NCBI RefSeq assembly: GCF_965638725.1 | Contig: NC_134963.1 | Location: forward strand, 10,196,501 to 10,260,500 | DNA from: Aptenodytes patagonicus | Taxonomy: Eukaryota > Chordata > Aves > Sphenisciformes > Spheniscidae | Reading direction: 5' to 3' | DNA length: 64,000 nt | Made by a program: the position numbers and the translations under genes | In this document: piece by piece, positions 61,901 through 64,000 of the stretch | Position numbering within the stretch: position 1 is the stretch's first letter | How the letters are laid out: each line of letters starts with the position of its first letter | Notes under the pieces: generated by a model | Databases searched by the model: none | Told to the model about the DNA's origin: nothing | What the model saw: the letters and a program-made list of their open reading frames with translations, nothing else

Positions 61901-63733
61901 ATCCTAAGGTTTAGCACAGTGCAATTAATTGTTTACTAAATCTAAGGCCTTAACTTCATCTCAGCAATGAAGGCCAATACATGAATAAGAGGGAAACAAT
62001 GGTTGCTATGAACCTGAGAGTTGACAGTCCAGAGACCTCTGTGACTTCTGTGACACTGCCATCTCTGAGGTAGAACAAGTCATAAAAAAAAAATGCAGTT
62101 TTAAAAATTTTTTTTACCTGGCTTGAACGGCTCTCACACAATGCACAGCGCCAGGGTGGTAAGTACACACACTCCCCTTTTCAATGTCACAGCCATAATC
62201 TGTCTGAAAAAGATCAATGCTCATGCCTAATGGGGTTCTTTCCCCATTGTCCTTTCTATTTTCATGTCCTCTCCCCACCCTTTGTCTCCGACATATGTGT
62301 AAAGTCTAAATGAACTGGCTGCGGCTGTGTGTTGAGTAGCAAGGGATGATAGGAAAAACAGTGAATTTAATACTGAAGTGATTGGAGCAACATGTTAGTC
62401 TAACCTGAGCATTTTGCAGTCTATCACAACAGACCTTGAAGAACGGATGCAGCTAGATGCGGAATTCAACTGTAAGTGCATAACAAATACAGATCATGCC
62501 AGGCTAAACTTAACTTTTGTCCTATGTTCTTAGACAGAGGCAGTGCAGTAGATCTAATTTTTTTTCTTCATGTGCTTTTAACTATCATTTAAAATACATA
62601 TAGAATCATAGAATCATTAAGGTTGGAAAAGACCTCTAAGATCATCGAGTCCAACCGTCGACCCAACACCACCATGCCCACTAAACCGTGTCCCTAAGCA
62701 CCTCATCTACTCGTCTTTTAAATACTTCCAGGGATGGGGACTCCACCACTTCCCTGGGCAGCCTGTTCCAACGTTTAACCACTCTTTCAGTAAAGAAATT
62801 TTTCCTCATGTCCTCATTTCCTCATATCATGTTTGGAGCTTCATAACCAGGAAAGGATAGTAACAAAACTGCATAACTTTTTTTTTTTTTTAATATGCAT
62901 AAACACACTGCTATCATTTGGTATCATAAATAGGAGAGGAAGTTACCCTATCTAGTCCTCAGATCAGCACTGTAAGTGAAAGCGTAGGCTAAATGGCAAT
63001 TGATTTCTTAGCTTTTGTCAGTTCCTTGTTAACAGTGAAGCTGGGAAGGAAGCAGGAGACAGAAAATACTGGATTACAGCTGTGGACTTGAGCTCTGAAG
63101 TACAAGGTGGAAGGGTTTGCAGCAAATTATGATATACTAGGCAGAAATGTGGCCTGCTTCTTCCGGCATGGGATATTGCCTACAAACACAGACTGCCGTC
63201 TTGTAGGATCTCGAAGAAGTCATCCCTGCTCCCAGCGCCACAGAGCTCACTGCCCTCCCTGAGTGTTTTCTGTCTACCACTGGAACTACCGTCTTAATTC
63301 CCTGTTGAAGGTGATTTCCATCTGCTATCCTACAGGCACTTTTTTTATTCATACTACCTGGATAAGCTGTATCTGCCTCTGCCATTTGACACGCTGCTTG
63401 TGCAAATTTAAATATAATTTCATTTCCTTGTAATGACTTTTAGAGAGGGAACAGGGGTGTGAGGGGAGTATGGCATTCCCTAAGCTTCTACTTGGAACCT
63501 TAATAAGCCAGAGGATCGATTAATAACTTACATGGAACCTGCCAGTGTCAGCTCTTGCCTGTGCCAAGGTGCAAGGGCAATCTATAATTTCTTCCATGAA
63601 GCTTGGAAGCTTCTCCTCCTTTCTGTCCCATTCTATACACTTCGCAGTTGCCCATGCATTTGGGTCATTTCTGAAGTCTTTCCCAAGGTGCCAAGCCAAT
63701 GCATGCTCTGAGCTCCAGATTGATGGAACGTTG
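46902..63733 (-). CDS. SUSD2: SUSD2, sushi/VWD/AMOP transmembrane protein (partial, N-terminal exons outside window)
   Basis: Visible join: 63733-63532, 62203-62118, 61499-61231, 58619-58476, 56978-56823, 55081-54833, 53722-53450, 53012-52830, 46992-46902. That is 1653 nt, 551 codons, with all phases consistent. Order: region with HALAWHL and [16 protein letters not shown] ([42 protein letters not shown]); VWD ([12 protein letters not shown] to FEFGANW); a spacer with [12 protein letters not shown]; sushi ([11 protein letters not shown] to GDTPSCIPG); transmembrane helix. The domain order and nearly all signature stretches match mammalian SUSD2 (822 residues in human). It is a type I plasma-membrane glycoprotein. 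In the family it is implicated in adhesion and galectin-1 surface display, and it is cleaved at GDPH. Missing here: signal peptide, somatomedin B region and probably a short tail exon. Confidence 0.93.
46993..51403 (-). other. SUSD2 intron before the transmembrane exon
   Basis: The whole intron is 46993-52829. Apart from the CR1 at 51.4-52.1 kb and A-rich runs near 48630 and 49866, I see no exon or element in it. Confidence 0.55.
48629..48650. repeat. A-rich tract
   Basis: Two A runs split by one G. Confidence 0.8.
51404..52107 (-). mobile_element. CR1 fragment with end of ORF2
   Basis: The 3' end is AATCACAGAGTCGCAGAATG, then GGTGGGAAGGACCTCTGGAG. The minus-strand frame 52057-51584 shows ORF2 C-terminal signatures ([27 protein letters not shown]) before a frameshift. 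Located in the last visible intron of SUSD2. Confidence 0.93.
52621..52640. repeat. (AAAT)n microsatellite
   Basis: Five AAAT-type units, about 190 bp past the sushi exon in the transcript direction. Confidence 0.85.
52830..53012 (-). CDS. SUSD2: SUSD2 exon, sushi (CCP) domain
   Basis: The exon is 183 nt and symmetric (phase 1). It encodes [34 protein letters not shown] and [20 protein letters not shown], with the four cysteines and the Trp of a CCP module. The donor ACAG|GTCTGT is weak, but its phase matches the transmembrane exon. Confidence 0.93.
53450..53722 (-). CDS. SUSD2: SUSD2 exon, VWD-sushi spacer
   Basis: The exon is 273 nt, phase 1 to 1, between TTTGTCTCCCAAG and CCAG|GTGATA. 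It encodes (W)[28 protein letters not shown] and [19 protein letters not shown], then the end LLVENLKP. Symmetric phases mean this and the neighbouring exons are interchangeable cassettes. Confidence 0.93.
54833..55081 (-). CDS. SUSD2: SUSD2 exon, VWD domain end
   Basis: The exon is 249 nt, phase 1 to 1, between TTGTTATAG and AACT|GTAAGT. It encodes [52 protein letters not shown] and [10 protein letters not shown], the usual C-terminal VWD subdomain. Confidence 0.94.
56823..56978 (-). CDS. SUSD2: SUSD2 exon, VWD domain middle
   Basis: The exon is 156 nt, phase 1 to 1, between TATTTGGAAG and AAAG|GTTAGT. It encodes [19 protein letters not shown], then [21 protein letters not shown]. Confidence 0.94.
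58476..58619 (-). CDS. SUSD2: SUSD2 exon, start of VWD domain
   Basis: The exon is 144 nt, phase 1 to 1. It joins to give [18 protein letters not shown], then [16 protein letters not shown] and [18 protein letters not shown] is the site at which SUSD2, MUC4 and RGM proteins are known to cleave. Confidence 0.95.
59980..60480. repeat. Unclassified GC-rich, internally repetitive tract in a SUSD2 intron
   Basis: A pocket of GC-richer sequence in an AT-rich intron, with recurring short words such as GACCTGC, CTGGAC, CAGGCC and CTTGTC. It looks like an old dispersed repeat, but I do not recognise the family. Both strands have open frames without homology. Confidence 0.35.
61145..61162. repeat. (ACAT)n microsatellite
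   Basis: Four and a half ACAT units. Confidence 0.85.
61231..61499 (-). CDS. SUSD2: SUSD2 exon, AMOP domain
   Basis: The exon is 269 nt, phase 2 to phase 1. It encodes [64 protein letters not shown]. The cysteine pairs and the YCCLW element define AMOP. The donor is CTG|GTAAGG. Confidence 0.95.
62118..62203 (-). CDS. SUSD2: SUSD2 exon, start of AMOP region
   Basis: The exon is 86 nt, phase 0 to phase 2, between TCTTTTTCAG and CAG|GTAAAA. It encodes [18 protein letters not shown], then [10 protein letters not shown]. Confidence 0.92.
62600..62822 (-). mobile_element. CR1 3' fragment
   Basis: It reads, on the plus strand, TAGAATCATAGAATCATTAAG, GGAAAAGACCTCTAAGATCA, TCGAGTCCAACCGTCGACCC and stops at TTTTTCCTCATGTCC. 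Little diverged from the 3' end of the 2 kb copy in KREMEN1 intron 1. Located in a SUSD2 intron. Confidence 0.93.
63532..63733 (-). CDS. SUSD2: SUSD2 exon (first complete one in window), pre-AMOP region
   Basis: The exon is 202 nt, begins in phase 2 after TTTTTCCAG and ends in phase 0 at CAT|GTAAGT. It encodes [35 protein letters not shown] and RADTGRFH, as in mammalian SUSD2 just before its AMOP exons. Confidence 0.9.
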
Positions 63734-63994
63734 CTGGAAAAAAAGAGTCAAAAAATAGATCTGATAGCTGAACAAGCACTGTTTAGACAGTAACACTGTA
63801 TCTTAATCACTAACTATAACTACAAAGAATCTTTCAACTTGCGAGTTGTTATTTCATTACAAAGGCCACTGCTTTCTTTTTCCTGCAAAAAGTTACAGTA
63901 AAACAAAATTTTCCTAATTTAGATGGTGACATGACAGCATGCAGCGAGTATGCAATAATCAGAATACATTTTAGCACTTGTGATTCTAGCTTAC

Positions 63995-64000
63995 ATGGAT
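63995..64000 (-). CDS. SUSD2: Possible 3' edge of the preceding SUSD2 exon
   Basis: The minus strand reads ATCCAT|GTAAGC at the window end, a good donor sequence placed where the next SUSD2 exon is due, and able to end in the needed phase 2. Only six exon bases are visible. Confidence 0.25.

Noticed and set aside
1-64000. CRISPR array, tRNA/rRNA genes or a prokaryotic-type operon
   Set aside because: No spaced repeats, RNA-gene signatures or operon-like frames; the window is vertebrate intron-exon DNA throughout.

Overview
The window is nuclear DNA from a bird. It carries truncated CR1 LINEs ending in the avian ATTCTATGA-type tail, a solo LTR of a type I associate with neoavian birds, long AT-rich introns, and one very GC-rich CpG island. 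The protein-coding content is two multi-exon genes, both on the minus strand and arranged in tandem. Every exon junction given below was checked by hand for splice sites, reading phase and similarity to the known vertebrate proteins.

KREMEN1 (38734 down to 6891) is complete. Nine coding exons sum to 1353 nt, or 450 residues plus stop. They encode a signal peptide, a kringle, a WSC domain, a CUB domain, a short stalk, a transmembrane helix and a conserved cytoplasmic tail. The product is the Dickkopf co-receptor that removes LRP5/6 from the cell surface and so damps Wnt signalling. Exon 1 lies in a CpG island at about 38.3-40.1 kb, which is the evident promoter. About 6.9 kb downstream of the stop holds the 3' UTR and flank and shows no other gene.

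SUSD2 (the window edge down to about 46.9 kb) lies upstream of KREMEN1. Nine exons are visible, about 551 codons. They cover the region before AMOP, the AMOP domain, a VWD domain with GDPH, a sushi domain and the transmembrane helix. The N-terminal exons (signal peptide, somatomedin B) lie beyond position 64000. The short cytoplasmic tail exon was not found.

Repeats: seven CR1 fragments, including a 2 kb one in KREMEN1 intron 1 that still shows reverse-transcriptase motifs. A 1141-bp solo LTR at 41220-42360 is flanked by perfect 5-bp target duplications and contains an internal tandem array. Several simple repeats are present. Candidate regulatory structures in KREMEN1 introns are a compound inverted repeat around an octamer motif (12.5 kb), a palindromic pair of TEAD-type sites (35.3 kb), and a 50-nt pyrimidine tract directly before the transmembrane exon.

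I saw no RNA genes, no CRISPR and no prokaryotic-type system. The long open frames in the CpG island, the LTR and the CR1s are not host genes.
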